Counted from the stretch's first letter, positions 24,446-33,647 are shown. The stretch: 50,776 nt of DNA from an uncultured Collinsella sp. (GCA_938023905.1 CALJCO010000094.1:1-50776), one strand, 5' to 3'. The notes: generated by a model not told the origin, from the letters alone. Made by a program: numbers and translations.

Positions 24446-25249
24446 ATGCCCCCATGCAATAAACAGCAGACTATTGAGTTGGACAGTACGACCTGGACTG
24501 CTCTCAACGAGCTCGCGCTTGCAATCCACGCATCACACGGTGTCGATAAGCTGCAAAAGGAGACCCTCGAGGGAACGATAGGGCTCGTGCCCCATCGGAT
24601 CGCCATGTTCGACCTGATCGAGGCGGCGGGCAGTGATGCCCCACGCTACGTCCACCCCGCAAGCAGCGGAATGGACGACCGCGCACTGAGCGACTACTAC
24701 AACCGCTACGCCGCGATGGACTATACAACATGGAGCTTTGACTTACATAAGGTCGGCGTCTACCGCGACCTCGACCTCGTCGACGTCAAGCGACGCGATG
24801 CCACGCCCATCTATCGCAAATGGATGGAACCGCAGGGCGTCTACTTTGGCTGTACGGCCACGCTTGCTCACAACAACCTACCACTTGGAAGCATCACCCT
24901 GTTTCGCGAACGCACGGCCGGGGACTTCACTGACACCGAGCTCGCAATCCTGCTCGAAATCGCTCGGCACGCGAGCCTCGCGCTCGCCAACCTCTATCCT
25001 CGGGGCATTAAACTCACCCAGACCGAAGACACAAACCATCTGAACGCCTTCATTACAGAACACAATATCCAACCGCGCGAAGCCGAAGTCATGCGGCTCA
25101 TGCTCGACGGCAAAACGAACAAACAGATGGCAAACGAGCTATTCATAAGCGAGTCAACCGTCAAGAAGCACATCAACGCCATCTATCGCAAGCTCGGCGT
25201 CGGCAACCGCCTGGGCCTTATGACTGCCGTGCAAAACATCCTGCGATGA
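24446..25249 (+). CDS. LuxR-family regulator, soluble, divergent from aguA
   Basis: 267 residues: an N-terminal sensory part of about 195 residues with a PAS/GAF or autoinducer-binding-like look (YVHPASSG...YYNRYAAMDYTTW, ...GSITLFRERTAGDFTDTE) and a C-terminal LuxR helix-turn-helix (REAEVMRLMLDGKTNKQMANELFISESTVKKHINAIYRKL). No membrane segments, unlike the other LuxR proteins in the window. The ATG at 24446 has AAAGGA upstream; an earlier ATG at 24410 has none. Its position back-to-back with aguA suggests control of that gene, possibly in response to agmatine. That is inferred. Confidence 0.85.
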   Translation: MPPCNKQQTIELDSTTWTALNELALAIHASHGVDKLQKETLEGTIGLVPHRIAMFDLIEAAGSDAPRYVHPASSGMDDRALSDYYNRYAAMDYTTWSFDLHKVGVYRDLDLVDVKRRDATPIYRKWMEPQGVYFGCTATLAHNNLPLGSITLFRERTAGDFTDTELAILLEIARHASLALANLYPRGIKLTQTEDTNHLNAFITEHNIQPREAEVMRLMLDGKTNKQMANELFISESTVKKHINAIYRKLGVGNRLGLMTAVQNILR

Positions 25250-25252
25250 AAA

Positions 25253-25284
25253 AAAGGGCGCCCTCCATGCGGAGAACGCCCTTT
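25253..25284 (+). terminator. hairpin after the LuxR gene
   Basis: AAAGGGCG (25253-25260) pairs with CGCCCTTT (25277-25284), starting four bases after the stop. The loop is 16 bases and no long T run follows, so the call is moderate. The repeat element at 25328 adds a second, stronger hairpin. Confidence 0.5.
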
Positions 25285-25327
25285 GATTTCGCCATTTGAA
25301 TTAGTGTCGGCTCTGGCTCAAAGAGTA

Positions 25328-25606
25328 GACAGGTTTATTTTGGCAGGTTTTATCTGGGCAAATGTCAGCCGCCGCGAGGGAGCTGCCTTCCCTCGCGGCG
25401 GTCTTCTAACAGAAAAAACCAAGTGAGTAGGCTTTTTGCAGGAGGTCAAGCACGCCCCAAAACGCCACAGCTCTGACCTGCGGTTTTATTGAGCATTTGT
25501 CGCGATGTGCTCGACAGATCCAAAAAAGCCTACTCACTTGCATCTGAGGCGCACCGGATCGGCAAAAAACCGCCGCGAAAGGAGTCCGATCCTCTTCGCG
25601 GCGGTT
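25328..25606. repeat. composite convergent-gene repeat, full copy 1
   Basis: Parts in order: a core with GACAGGTTTATTTTGG and TTTTATCTGGG (25328-25358); hairpin 1 with CCGCCGCGAGGGA arms (about 25370-25402), oriented to end the plus-strand LuxR gene; an inverted repeat with arms 25420-25437 and 25522-25539 (AAGTGAGTAGGC type) around about 84 bases; and hairpin 2 (25568-25579 with 25595-25606), followed by a T run on the minus strand, which ends the AAA ATPase gene. The same order recurs at 43971-44253. The element fills most of the gap between the two convergent genes. Confidence 0.85.
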
Positions 25607-25624
25607 GTTAATACGCCGAACTTG

Positions 25625-26794
25625 TTATCGCAAAAGCCAATCACGCGCCGAGACCACGCTACAGTCTTTCGACTCATACGTTGAATCCACGCGGGCCACA
25701 ACATAGCGCGCATCTTTTGCAATGTCGATCTCATCGCATACAGCCTGTAAATGGCGGGCGTACTTATCGTGATACGTTCTGGATGATTTTATTTCGATAG
25801 CCTTGGGACTCCCTGAGTTTGTGCAGTCGAGCAAATCGATTTCTCGCTTGCCGTCGTCCCTATAGAAATACAACTCGGGATTCTCGCCCACGTTGAGATG
25901 GCTCTTCGCCGTTTCGGAAACGATGAGGTTTTCGAAAACTGCCCCCAGATAAGGGCTCTCCAAAAGTTGCTCCAGTGATCCAATTTTGAGCAAGTAGCAG
26001 AGCAGCCCCGTGTCGTAAAAATAAAGCTTGGGCGTTTTAGTCAAACGTTTCCTGGCATTTGCATAATAGGGCTGCAGTGAAAACGTCAGGTAGCTCTGCT
26101 CCAGGATAGACAACCAGCTTTTAATGGTCGATACGTTCACACCCGTATCTCGAGAAAGCGAAGATATATTAATGAGAGCACCGGCGCTCTGGGCAATTAT
26201 GGACAGAAACTTATGAAACTCTGCTTTATTGCGCACGTCAAGCAAGCCCACAACATCGCGCTCAACATAGGTATCAATATAGCTGGGGAAATAAACCGAG
26301 GACGGCATTCCGGCGGAACGCAGGCGAGGGTATCCCCCTTCGAGCGCAAACAAATCCACTTCCAACTGCCCCTGCTGGCCCCTCTCCGCTTCTCGAAACG
26401 AAAATGGCAGCAATTTTAAGATCCCGACTCGCCCGGCAAGAGACTGGCCGATGCTTTTCATCATCAAAAAGTTTTGCGATCCCGTAAGGATGTATTGACC
26501 GGCGTCTCCCCGCTCATCCGAAACAACCTGAATCATCGAGAACAAATCCGGGGCGTATTGCGCCTCATCGATGATGAGTCCGCCCTTTCGGTTGCGGATA
26601 AAACTCACCGGATCCTCCAAGGCCGCGCGCCTCGTTTGGGGGTCCTCAAGCGTGACATAGGAATAGTCGGGAAAGGCATGCCTAACCAGCGTAGACTTAC
26701 CGCTCTGCCTAGGCCCCGTCAACGACACAACAGGAAACCAACCCGCCATGCGAATGAGCAACTCATGCAAATCCCTGTTAATGTACTCGGCCAT
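25625..26794 (-). CDS. AAA ATPase with DUF4143-type C-terminal domain
   Basis: 389 residues of a family common in gut anaerobes. Walker A is GPRQSGKST (27-35) and Walker B GLIIDEAQ, with sensor ILTGSQN. A winged-helix region is followed by a DUF4143-type domain (FENLIVSETAK...LYFYRDDGKREIDLL...AIEIKSS), which resembles a restriction-nuclease fold. The cellular role of the family is not established. The ATG at 26794 follows AGGGG; the longer frame to 26869 only reads through upstream repeats. Four 23-bp direct repeats lie upstream and may bind a regulator or the protein itself. It ends at the back-to-back terminator repeat. Confidence 0.88.
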   Translation of the reverse strand: MAEYINRDLHELLIRMAGWFPVVSLTGPRQSGKSTLVRHAFPDYSYVTLEDPQTRRAALEDPVSFIRNRKGGLIIDEAQYAPDLFSMIQVVSDERGDAGQYILTGSQNFLMMKSIGQSLAGRVGILKLLPFSFREAERGQQGQLEVDLFALEGGYPRLRSAGMPSSVYFPSYIDTYVERDVVGLLDVRNKAEFHKFLSIIAQSAGALINISSLSRDTGVNVSTIKSWLSILEQSYLTFSLQPYYANARKRLTKTPKLYFYDTGLLCYLLKIGSLEQLLESPYLGAVFENLIVSETAKSHLNVGENPELYFYRDDGKREIDLLDCTNSGSPKAIEIKSSRTYHDKYARHLQAVCDEIDIAKDARYVVARVDSTYESKDCSVVSARDWLLR

Positions 26795-26819
26795 ATCAAC
26801 GCCCCTTATAACGCTGTTA

Positions 26820-26910
26820 CCATAATCGTATAGTATCATTTGCCATAATCTTGCAGTAGCGTTTTCCATAATCTTGTAGTAGTGTTTTCCACAATCTTTT
26901 AGTAGCCCAG
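26820..26910. repeat. four 23-bp direct repeats upstream of the AAA ATPase
   Basis: CCATAATC or CCACAATC begins units at 26820, 26843, 26866 and 26889, an exact 23-bp period. The middle units read close to CCATAATCTTGTAGTAGTG followed by TTTT. The outer units diverge more. They lie 26-116 bases before the start codon, so they cover the promoter region. There is no room for spacers, so this is not a CRISPR array; an iteron-like operator is the best guess. Confidence 0.8.
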
Positions 26911-26960
26911 TTCAAAAACGTTATTTATAGAGCCGAAATCTCAGACCCTAAATAACAATA

Positions 26961-26995
26961 GCCACCACAATGGGAACTGTCCCCATTGTGGTGGC
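26961..26995. repeat. 14-bp inverted repeat with GGGAACTGTCCCC tip
   Basis: GCCACCACAATGGG (26961-26974) and its exact complement (26982-26995) flank AACTGTC. The position, about 50 bases past the MATE gene stop, fits a terminator. The central GGGAACTGTCCCC is reminiscent of REP-like palindromes spread by RAYT transposases in other bacteria; no such transposase is seen here. Confidence 0.7.
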
Positions 26996-27045
26996 TTGCA
27001 GGCGAGTTGACTTATTCGACTATCGCGGGCCGGCCGTGTCCGAGT

Positions 27046-28422
27046 CTAGAGCGTGGCAAGTCGCTTGGATTCGCGGACGGCGAGGGCGATGGAGATAAGA
27101 CCAGTGATGGCGTCAGCCGCCACCAAGGCAAACCAGACACCCTGAACGCCCATCATGTTGCCAAGCAGGTACATAAGCGGCACGGAGCAGATCACGTAGC
27201 GGAGCAGACCGGTGAACGTGGCGATACCCACCTTCTCAACCGCCTGGAAGTACATCGACATGGTCATGGCAAGATAGCCCAGGGCCACGGCCAGGATAAC
27301 GATGCGCGTGGCGTTGGCGGCAACCTCGACGAGCGCCGGATCGCTACCAGCAAAAAAGGCGCAGACCGGCGTTGCGGCCACCCATAGCACAGCAGACACC
27401 GCAGCAAGCGTCACGACCTGGTACTTAAGCGTGCAGGAGAGCGTTTCCTTGAGGCGCGCCCACGCCTTGGCGCCGGCGTTGAAGGCGGCAATGGGCTGCA
27501 GGCCGTACGAGAAGCACTGGGCGACCATCATGGTAATGTAGAGGATGTAGCCGTTGATCACACCAAAGGCCGCGATGTAGAGCGAACCCATGTCGCCGCC
27601 GAGCTGGCCAAGCAACGAGTTGGCAACGGTGTTGAAGATGAACGTGGCAGCTTGCACCAAAAAGAACGGGAAACCAATCTTGATGATCTGGCCGCAGATG
27701 GCCATGTCGAGTTTGAGGTCGGCGGCGCTGATCTGGAGCTGCGACTTCTTACCGCCGATGAACCAGAAGATACCGATGGCCCAGATACCGATGGAAAGAC
27801 CGTAGTACACACCAGCTCCCATAACGCCAAGCTTGAGCACAAACGTGGAAAGCGCAAGCCAGCAGATAGCGACGATGGCAGACACGGTCATGAGGTTGGC
27901 CTGGATCTGAACCTTCTCGTCCACACGCATGACGGCGGTGACCATCTGACCAATGACCGTGAGCGGCAGCAGCACGGAGAAGGTGCGCACGCCGGCAACG
28001 GTATCGGCCATGATGTCGGGCGTGGCGCCGAAGAATGCGCAGATGGGCTCGGTAAACACAGCCATCACCACAGCAAGCAGCACACTCACAATCGTGGTAA
28101 GCCAAAAACCCTGGCTAAACGCCTTGCTGGCGCCCTTAATGTCGCCGGCACCCAAAAGGTTGCCCACCACGGCGGGCACGCCGGTGCCAAACAGGTTGCC
28201 AAAGGCCAGGTTAATGTACTCGACCGACATGATGATCGAAACACAGGCCAGGCCGTGTGCACCCAGGCCCCAACCCATCACGAGGCCCTCAAGGACCACC
28301 ATGATAATCTGGGCGAGCATACCCTGGCCGGTGATGATGGTGTACTTGCGCACCAGGCCGGGAATCGGCTGCGAGGCAAGCTCACGCTCCTCCTCAACAG
28401 CGGCGGTCGTTTCTTCTGCCAT
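27046..28422 (-). CDS. MATE-family multidrug exporter
   Basis: Cation-coupled efflux protein of the inner membrane, about 458 residues with twelve hydrophobic segments in two similar halves. Typical stretches: VSIIMSVEYINLAFGNLFGTGVPAVVGNLLGAGD and, in the second half, QGLQPIAAF-like YGLQPIAAFNAGAKAWARLKE. The ATG at 28422 follows GGGGAG; the longer frame to 28479 lacks a site. The downstream palindrome may end transcription. The amidohydrolase gene lies 96 bases upstream on the same strand, so the two may be co-transcribed. Confidence 0.92.
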   Translation of the reverse strand: MAEETTAAVEEERELASQPIPGLVRKYTIITGQGMLAQIIMVVLEGLVMGWGLGAHGLACVSIIMSVEYINLAFGNLFGTGVPAVVGNLLGAGDIKGASKAFSQGFWLTTIVSVLLAVVMAVFTEPICAFFGATPDIMADTVAGVRTFSVLLPLTVIGQMVTAVMRVDEKVQIQANLMTVSAIVAICWLALSTFVLKLGVMGAGVYYGLSIGIWAIGIFWFIGGKKSQLQISAADLKLDMAICGQIIKIGFPFFLVQAATFIFNTVANSLLGQLGGDMGSLYIAAFGVINGYILYITMMVAQCFSYGLQPIAAFNAGAKAWARLKETLSCTLKYQVVTLAAVSAVLWVAATPVCAFFAGSDPALVEVAANATRIVILAVALGYLAMTMSMYFQAVEKVGIATFTGLLRYVICSVPLMYLLGNMMGVQGVWFALVAADAITGLISIALAVRESKRLATL

Positions 28423-28518
28423 TGTTCTCCCCTTTCCATGAGAGATTGATGAATGGATGCATGAATGGATGGGCGGCACGCACAGGCTGCGGCACCGCCC
28501 AGCGATGCAGCAGCCCCG

Positions 28519-30147
28519 CTAGGCCTCGTAGACCACCTTGCCGGCAATCATCGTGAGAGACGCCGTGGCCTCGAGGACCTCAGCCGGTTCGCAGTCAAAG
28601 AGGTTACGGTCGAGCACACAGATATCAGCCTGTTTGCCGCATGCGAGCGTACCGATGCGATCCTCGGCATGCATGGCGTAGGCGCTGCCGTAGGTGTAGG
28701 CGCGCAGGGCCTCGGCCATGGTGATGCGCTCCTGCGGGAACCACCCTTCTGGGTTGGAGCCGTCCTCGAGCATGCGGAAGACCGCGCCGTACACCTCCTC
28801 CATGGGCTCCAAGCCCACAACGGGGAAGTCACTGCCCAGGTGCACCACGGCACCGCTGGCAAGCAGGCTATGCAGGGGCCACGAAAGCGCAGCACGCTCG
28901 GGGCCCACGGCATCGTCCTTGGCAAGGTCAGCCATATCGAGCAGCATGTGCCACGGCTGCATACCAGGGCATATACCCAGCTCGGCATAGCGCGGCAGAT
29001 CCTCGGGCTCAACCGTCTCGTTGTGCTCCATGGAGTGGCGGCAACCCCGCTTACCATGCAAGCGCTCGCCCTCCTCAAAGCAATCAAGCACAAAACGCAC
29101 CGAGCGATCGCCGATCGTATGGACGCGCGTGTCAACGCCCCATTCCTGCGCCCTGACAATGGCGGCACGGATGCGCTCTGGATCCTCCGCGGGCTCACCG
29201 CAGGTATCGGGCGCGTTGGAATAGGGTTCAAGCATCCAAGCGGTGTGGTCGGAGCACACGCCATCAAGAAACTGCTTAAAGCCGTGCCACTCGACCTGCG
29301 TACCCGAGAAGGCGTATTTCTCCTTGATCTGCTCGAGCGTTAAGGACTCGTTTTCGAACAGATCGGTGTACAGGAACACGCGCAGTGGCAAGTCGCCCTT
29401 GGCATTAAGACCTGCCAACACCGCATACGGGTTTTCCATGCTCACAAACGTAGGATTGACCATGCCGACCGTAGTGATTCCCAGGGCATTGGCGCGCCGG
29501 GCGGTTTTTGCAAACGACGCGTCAACAACCTCGGGCGCTGGGTCGTAGACCTCGTCTATAAAGAAGACGCCGGCGTTGTTGGAAAACACGCCCGTCAGAT
29601 TGCCCTCGGCATCCTTAAGGATCTTGCCGCCTGCGGGATCGGGCGTCTGCGAAGTTACTCCCACCTTGTTGATGGCGCAGGTATTGGCACTAAAGGTATG
29701 CAGGTCAACCTGCTGCAGAAAGACCGGGCGGTCCGAGATGTACTCATCGATCATCGCGGCTGTGGGCATCTCGGGGACATCCCACTGGAACTGGATAATC
29801 TGGCAGCCCAGGATCCACTCGTTATCGGGATGGTCGGCCGCAAACGCCACGACACGTTCCATCGCCATCTCAAAACTGGTGCAGTCGATGAGGTTGACGG
29901 CAAAATCGGGGTCGGTCATGAACGCGCCCTGGGCAAAATGCGTGTGCGAGTCAATCAGGCCGGGCATGACGAGCTGGTCGCCAAAGTCGCGCACCTCGGT
30001 ATCGGGACCGATAAACGGTGCCAGGTGGGCATCGTCACCGCAGGCAACGATTTTATCGCCCCGCACGGCAACGCCGCCCTTAAACGGCTCGAGCCCATCG
30101 CCGGTAAAAACGGCGTTGCTCTTGATAACTACATCAGCCTTGTCCAT
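28519..30147 (-). CDS. amidohydrolase, YtcJ-like metal-dependent hydrolase
   Basis: 542 residues of the amidohydrolase superfamily (amidohydrolase_3 type). Metal-ligand motifs: DSHTHF near residue 60, HTIGDRSV in the middle, SMEHNE, and LGSDFPV late, with the N- and C-terminal beta-sandwich parts (DVVIKSNAVFTGDG... and ADICVLDRNLF...AGKVVY). It likely hydrolyses an amide or cyclic amide in the cytoplasm; the substrate is unknown. The ATG at 30147 follows AGGAGG by six bases. It is paired with a MATE exporter, and a membrane LuxR regulator on the same strand upstream may control it. Confidence 0.88.
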   Translation of the reverse strand: MDKADVVIKSNAVFTGDGLEPFKGGVAVRGDKIVACGDDAHLAPFIGPDTEVRDFGDQLVMPGLIDSHTHFAQGAFMTDPDFAVNLIDCTSFEMAMERVVAFAADHPDNEWILGCQIIQFQWDVPEMPTAAMIDEYISDRPVFLQQVDLHTFSANTCAINKVGVTSQTPDPAGGKILKDAEGNLTGVFSNNAGVFFIDEVYDPAPEVVDASFAKTARRANALGITTVGMVNPTFVSMENPYAVLAGLNAKGDLPLRVFLYTDLFENESLTLEQIKEKYAFSGTQVEWHGFKQFLDGVCSDHTAWMLEPYSNAPDTCGEPAEDPERIRAAIVRAQEWGVDTRVHTIGDRSVRFVLDCFEEGERLHGKRGCRHSMEHNETVEPEDLPRYAELGICPGMQPWHMLLDMADLAKDDAVGPERAALSWPLHSLLASGAVVHLGSDFPVVGLEPMEEVYGAVFRMLEDGSNPEGWFPQERITMAEALRAYTYGSAYAMHAEDRIGTLACGKQADICVLDRNLFDCEPAEVLEATASLTMIAGKVVYEA

Positions 30148-30462
30148 GTGAGCCTCCTCAGGCATCTTTGGTTGCAACGCGGACGCACCGCCCGCGTGGG
30201 CACTCGGTTGGGAGCGTAGCGCTCCCGCATCGGCGCGTGCCTACAAGCCGTGCTCGGACGTCTGTCCCACGTCCGCGGCTTCGCGCTACACCCATTGATA
30301 CACAGGGGCAAATCCGTGCCAAGGCCAGGGATCGCAAACGGTCAGTTTAAGCAGGTTTACACGCTTTACCTGCAGGTTTATTGTCTGAGATTATTACCGC
30401 GTCATTACGCCCAACGGCGTGCCCGCCCACACGGCAAGACCCGCATGCAAGGAAGAATAGGA
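30148..30462. other. intergenic region with stacked hairpins
   Basis: A 315-base gap downstream of the membrane LuxR gene. GGGAGCG-TAG-CGCTCCC (30210-30226) sits inside imperfect outer arms (30196-30203 with 30237-30244). Next to it is a bulged stem (30245-30250 plus 30255-30261 with 30269-30281). These could end the LuxR transcript although no T run follows. It must also hold the amidohydrolase promoter, which I could not locate. No gene is supported. Confidence 0.5.
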
Positions 30463-31455
30463 CTAGGAACGCCAAAAGGCATCTATGAGGTCATCTCGGT
30501 TGGAGACACCGCTTTTAACGTAGATGCGATGCAAGTGCGCCTTGACCGTGCCAGGGCTGATGACCAACTCGCTGGCGATGTTTTGGGCGTCGTTGCCCTT
30601 CAGCACCAGCGTGAGCACCTCCTGCTCGCGCCGCGACAGCTTATGGGCATCGGCATAGATCACAACGCGTGATGCTAGATCGTCCCCAGAGCGTGCGCTC
30701 TCGGCCGCCACGTCCTCATCGGCACGCGGATGACGGGCATACACGCGCAGGATATGGCTAAACTGGCAAAAGAGTTGGACCGCGCATGCCACGAGCAGCA
30801 CGTTTTCGGAGATATTGCGCTCGGACAGATACCACAAAAAGAGGCTGATGACGGGGTTTTGAGAGTCGGGGCGGCAGAGCAAAATCATGTAGGTGTCCTC
30901 GGCGATTACGCAAAACGCAAGAACGAGTGCCACCTTCCAAAAGAGCTTTGAGCGGTCGAGGTCGAGTTTCTCAACACGCGTGGCCCTGTGCCGGTAATGC
31001 CAGGCGGCATAGGCAAGACATCCTACATTGCCCAGGTCACGCGTGAGCCAAAAGAGATACTGCTGCATCTCTCCGGCAGCACCGCTGCGAGGCACCAGCA
31101 CCAATTGCAAGATTGAAAACGGCACGATAGCAAGTCCGAGCATGCGCGACGTCGGCCTTTTGCGCAAGCGCGCAAACATCCACAGTACCACGCAGGCATA
31201 GATGGCAATACCGAGCACGCAGCGCAGCAAGGGGTGCTGCAACGGCTCGCTAAAGGTAACAGCGTAGTCGTATTTGAGCCGATTGTACTCGTCAAAAAAA
31301 ATGACCGACATATCGAGCATGTAGAGCAAAAAGCCCGCCGCGGCCACCAGGCTGTCGCGACGGCGCGTCATGAGCCAAACCACCAATGCCACGGCACTGG
31401 TCACCAGAGCCACACCCATGATAATTGTGGTGTAGATATAGAATGCGAAGCTCAT
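30463..31455 (-). CDS. membrane-embedded LuxR-family regulator
   Basis: 330 residues: about seven membrane segments over the first 230 residues and a C-terminal LuxR helix-turn-helix (LSRREQEVLTLVLKGNDAQNIASELVISPGTVKAHLHRIYVKSGV). It shares with the regulator at 38410 the segment YLSERNxSEN just before the last membrane helix and an FF.EY motif in the second. That places them in one family, like AguR of lactic acid bacteria. A G-rich site (GGGGGG) precedes the ATG. It may regulate the amidohydrolase-MATE pair downstream. The signal is unknown. Confidence 0.87.
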   Translation of the reverse strand: MSFAFYIYTTIIMGVALVTSAVALVVWLMTRRRDSLVAAAGFLLYMLDMSVIFFDEYNRLKYDYAVTFSEPLQHPLLRCVLGIAIYACVVLWMFARLRKRPTSRMLGLAIVPFSILQLVLVPRSGAAGEMQQYLFWLTRDLGNVGCLAYAAWHYRHRATRVEKLDLDRSKLFWKVALVLAFCVIAEDTYMILLCRPDSQNPVISLFLWYLSERNISENVLLVACAVQLFCQFSHILRVYARHPRADEDVAAESARSGDDLASRVVIYADAHKLSRREQEVLTLVLKGNDAQNIASELVISPGTVKAHLHRIYVKSGVSNRDDLIDAFWRS

Positions 31456-31580
31456 GTCCCCCCCTGTTCAGATGCTGTGAGGATGTTGACAGATTCTTTG
31501 CCGCAAGATTAGACTCACCGATTAAACGTACTGTATCGTTTAGATAAACAAGCTGTGTCTCACCGATGAAAGGAGATGCC

Positions 31581-31772
31581 ATGACACCGATCGCTCCGCT
31601 CAAGATGCTCGTCGCGCCCGCCGCCAAGGCCATCACCCGACTCGGTTCTTCCATGACCTACGACGATGTCCCCTGCGCCGTTGAGGCGCGTTCGGACAGC
31701 TGCCCCTACCTGGGCCACGTCCCCTACTTTGCGCCTAAGCTCGTTTCCGATCCCGAGCACCGCGAACAGTAA
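31581..31772 (+). CDS. small hypothetical protein
   Basis: A 63-residue frame (MTPIAPLKMLVAPAAKAITRL... ending DPEHREQ) with a strong AAAGGAG five bases before its ATG. It contains two cysteines and no membrane helix or known motif. It is divergent from the membrane LuxR gene and convergent with the APC transporter gene, whose stop lies 36 bases away. I do not recognise it, but the ribosome binding site makes translation likely. Confidence 0.55.
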   Translation: MTPIAPLKMLVAPAAKAITRLGSSMTYDDVPCAVEARSDSCPYLGHVPYFAPKLVSDPEHREQ

Positions 31773-31808
31773 TCCAAGATGCACCAAGCGCCGCGTAACT
31801 CGCGGCGC

Positions 31809-33218
31809 TTACTGTTTTGGTGCAAAGTAACCTGACCCCCGTGCACCAACGCCGGGATTGTCGACGCTTCGGCCGCGGCGCGATATGAGGCGCGAAACCT
31901 CGCCCAGCAACACGCCGATCACCACACCCATGAGAATGGGCAACTTTGCCATTTCGGCGGGCGAGCTGTTGAGCGGCACAATCGTAGCGACAATCGAAAG
32001 CACGAGCTCTATCACGGGAATCGCGAGCGCTACCACGAGCACCTTACCCTCGAAGGGTGCGCGGAACACACGCGGGCGACCGTCGCATTTGCGCAGACGC
32101 CAAAACGCCGGGAACATCGGGATATAGCTCATAAGCAAGAAGACGACGTTCATCGAGAAGAAAACCCAAAAGACATCGGAGCCCTCGCCCAGCGGAATCT
32201 GGAGCAGTAGCACCATACTTGCAAAACAACCGTTAATGAGCGCCGAGCCGTTGGGCATGCCGGTCTTTTTGGACACCAACGCAAAGGGACGCGGCATGTT
32301 GCCATGGCGCGCGGCATAGCTCGCTACGTTGTTGACGCCAAAGCTCCAGCAGATCATATTGGCGAACAGCGTCACCAAAAAGGCCACGCCCACGACCATC
32401 GTCAGCGGGTGGGTGCGCCCCACCATAGCGGCGACTGCGTCCACAATGCCCGAATCGAGTGAAAGCTGCTCGGTGGGAACCGCGGCTCCAATGCCGATGC
32501 CGCAAATGATGTAAATTGCCGCAATGGCCACGCCGCCGGCAATAACCGCCTTGGGGATATCACGCGACGGGTTCTTCATCGTGCTGGCAAAGGTCGCGAC
32601 CACTTCGAAGCCCATAAAGTTGAACAGGATAATCGATAGGTACGTCAACGAATTGGTGTCGCCCAGATCTGGAATGAAGGTCTTAAACGACATGTCGTTG
32701 GCAAAGCCGTTATTGCAGGCAAACCAAATGCCGACGATTCCCACCACAGCGGTAATGAGCACCTTGATGACGGCGCCGCCGTCCATGACCCAATCTGCCT
32801 CGGCCACCGGCTGCATTGCCATGACCGTGACGCCCCACACAAAGGCAATCTCGATGGCGATTCGGATCCCGAGTGAAAACTCGATACCCCACACCGCATT
32901 AATGACACTGGGGAACATGCAGGCGATACTTGCCACCCACAGCGGAAAGTTAACCCAGTAGCACCAAGAGCAACGGGCGCCCCAACGGTCGCCCAGGCCC
33001 AAGCGAACCCAATCGTACAGGCCGCCCTCGGAATCAAACGCCGTACCCAGCTCGGCCACCACCAGACCATAGGGAAGCAAAAACGTAATGATAAGGAAGA
33101 TCCACCAGAAGAACTGCACGTTGCCCATGGCAGATGCCGGAGCCGCCGCCTCGATGGTAAACACGACGCAGATAACCGAAAGGATAACCTCGATCAGGGA
33201 GAACTTTTTACCTGCCAT
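31809..33218 (-). CDS. APC-family amino acid/polyamine transporter (AguD paralogue)
   Basis: 469 residues with about twelve membrane segments. It is clearly paralogous to the transporter at 35434: shared stretches include EAAAPASAMGNVQFFWWIFLI, DWVRLGLGDRWGAR and FNFMGFEVVATFASTMKNPSRDIPKA. Agmatine:putrescine exchange or a related polyamine or amino acid is likely. The ATG at 33218 follows GGGGAG; the frame reads on to 33311 without a better start. It is the last gene of the agmatine cluster, separated from aguA by about 640 bases and a terminator, so it probably has its own promoter. Confidence 0.9.
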   Translation of the reverse strand: MAGKKFSLIEVILSVICVVFTIEAAAPASAMGNVQFFWWIFLIITFLLPYGLVVAELGTAFDSEGGLYDWVRLGLGDRWGARCSWCYWVNFPLWVASIACMFPSVINAVWGIEFSLGIRIAIEIAFVWGVTVMAMQPVAEADWVMDGGAVIKVLITAVVGIVGIWFACNNGFANDMSFKTFIPDLGDTNSLTYLSIILFNFMGFEVVATFASTMKNPSRDIPKAVIAGGVAIAAIYIICGIGIGAAVPTEQLSLDSGIVDAVAAMVGRTHPLTMVVGVAFLVTLFANMICWSFGVNNVASYAARHGNMPRPFALVSKKTGMPNGSALINGCFASMVLLLQIPLGEGSDVFWVFFSMNVVFLLMSYIPMFPAFWRLRKCDGRPRVFRAPFEGKVLVVALAIPVIELVLSIVATIVPLNSSPAEMAKLPILMGVVIGVLLGEVSRLISRRGRSVDNPGVGARGSGYFAPKQ

Positions 33219-33390
33219 GGCATGCTCCCCCCACGGCAAAAAGGATGGCATCTGTACCGAAGGCGCAGCCCAAGGTAGGGTTGCAGGCCGCGTCACCGGT
33301 ACAGGTGCCATCCCAAAGAGAGGAGAGGATGCAGTTGTTGGACCAACGCTCGCGGAACAGGCGCGTGTAGATAACGATACGCTGGTACAT
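33208..33390 (-). CDS. possible 60-residue cysteine-containing small protein
   Basis: The frame starts at an ATG six bases after GGAG and encodes MYQRIVIYTRLFRERW followed by a stretch with five cysteines (WDGTCTGDAACNPTLGC...). It overlaps the start of the APC transporter gene by 11 bases, an arrangement suited to translational coupling or a leader peptide. No known family. It may be a chance frame. Confidence 0.3.
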   Translation of the reverse strand: MYQRIVIYTRLFRERWSNNCILSSLWDGTCTGDAACNPTLGCAFGTDAILFAVGGACHGR

Positions 33391-33445
33391 AGATACTCCG
33401 ATCAAAACGGCCGCGTTCGCGACCGGAAACTTTCGGCAATTGAAG

Positions 33446-33513
33446 ACGCGTCTGACCTGGGAAATTCAAGCGAACAATTGGCCTAACCCGCAAAAATCCC
33501 AGGCCAGACGCGT
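33446..33513. repeat. 17-bp inverted repeat upstream of the second APC transporter
   Basis: Arms 33446-33462 and 33497-33513 are complementary over 17 bp with one mismatch around a 34-base loop. It lies between the aguA terminator and the transporter start, so it could be an operator or a leader structure. Confidence 0.55.
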
Positions 33514-33521
33514 ACTCAATC

Positions 33522-33561
33522 AAAGAAAAGGGCACTCCGATGTGGAGGCAACGGAGTGCCC
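33522..33561 (-). terminator. intrinsic terminator of the agmatine deiminase transcript
   Basis: A perfect 10-bp stem, GGGCACTCCG with CGGAGTGCCC (33530-33539 and 33552-33561), followed in the minus direction by TTTTCTTT. It lies about 300 bases past the aguA stop, beyond the repeat elements. Confidence 0.7.
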
Positions 33562-33647
33562 AAAGAAAACCCAACCGACCAAGACATCAAGCAAATCAAC
33601 CATCAATGCCCCAAGATGGTCCGATTCACCGACCGTCCGATTGATCG

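Noticed and set aside
26820..26910. CRISPR array
   Set aside because: The 23-bp units are contiguous and degenerate, with no spacers and no cas genes.
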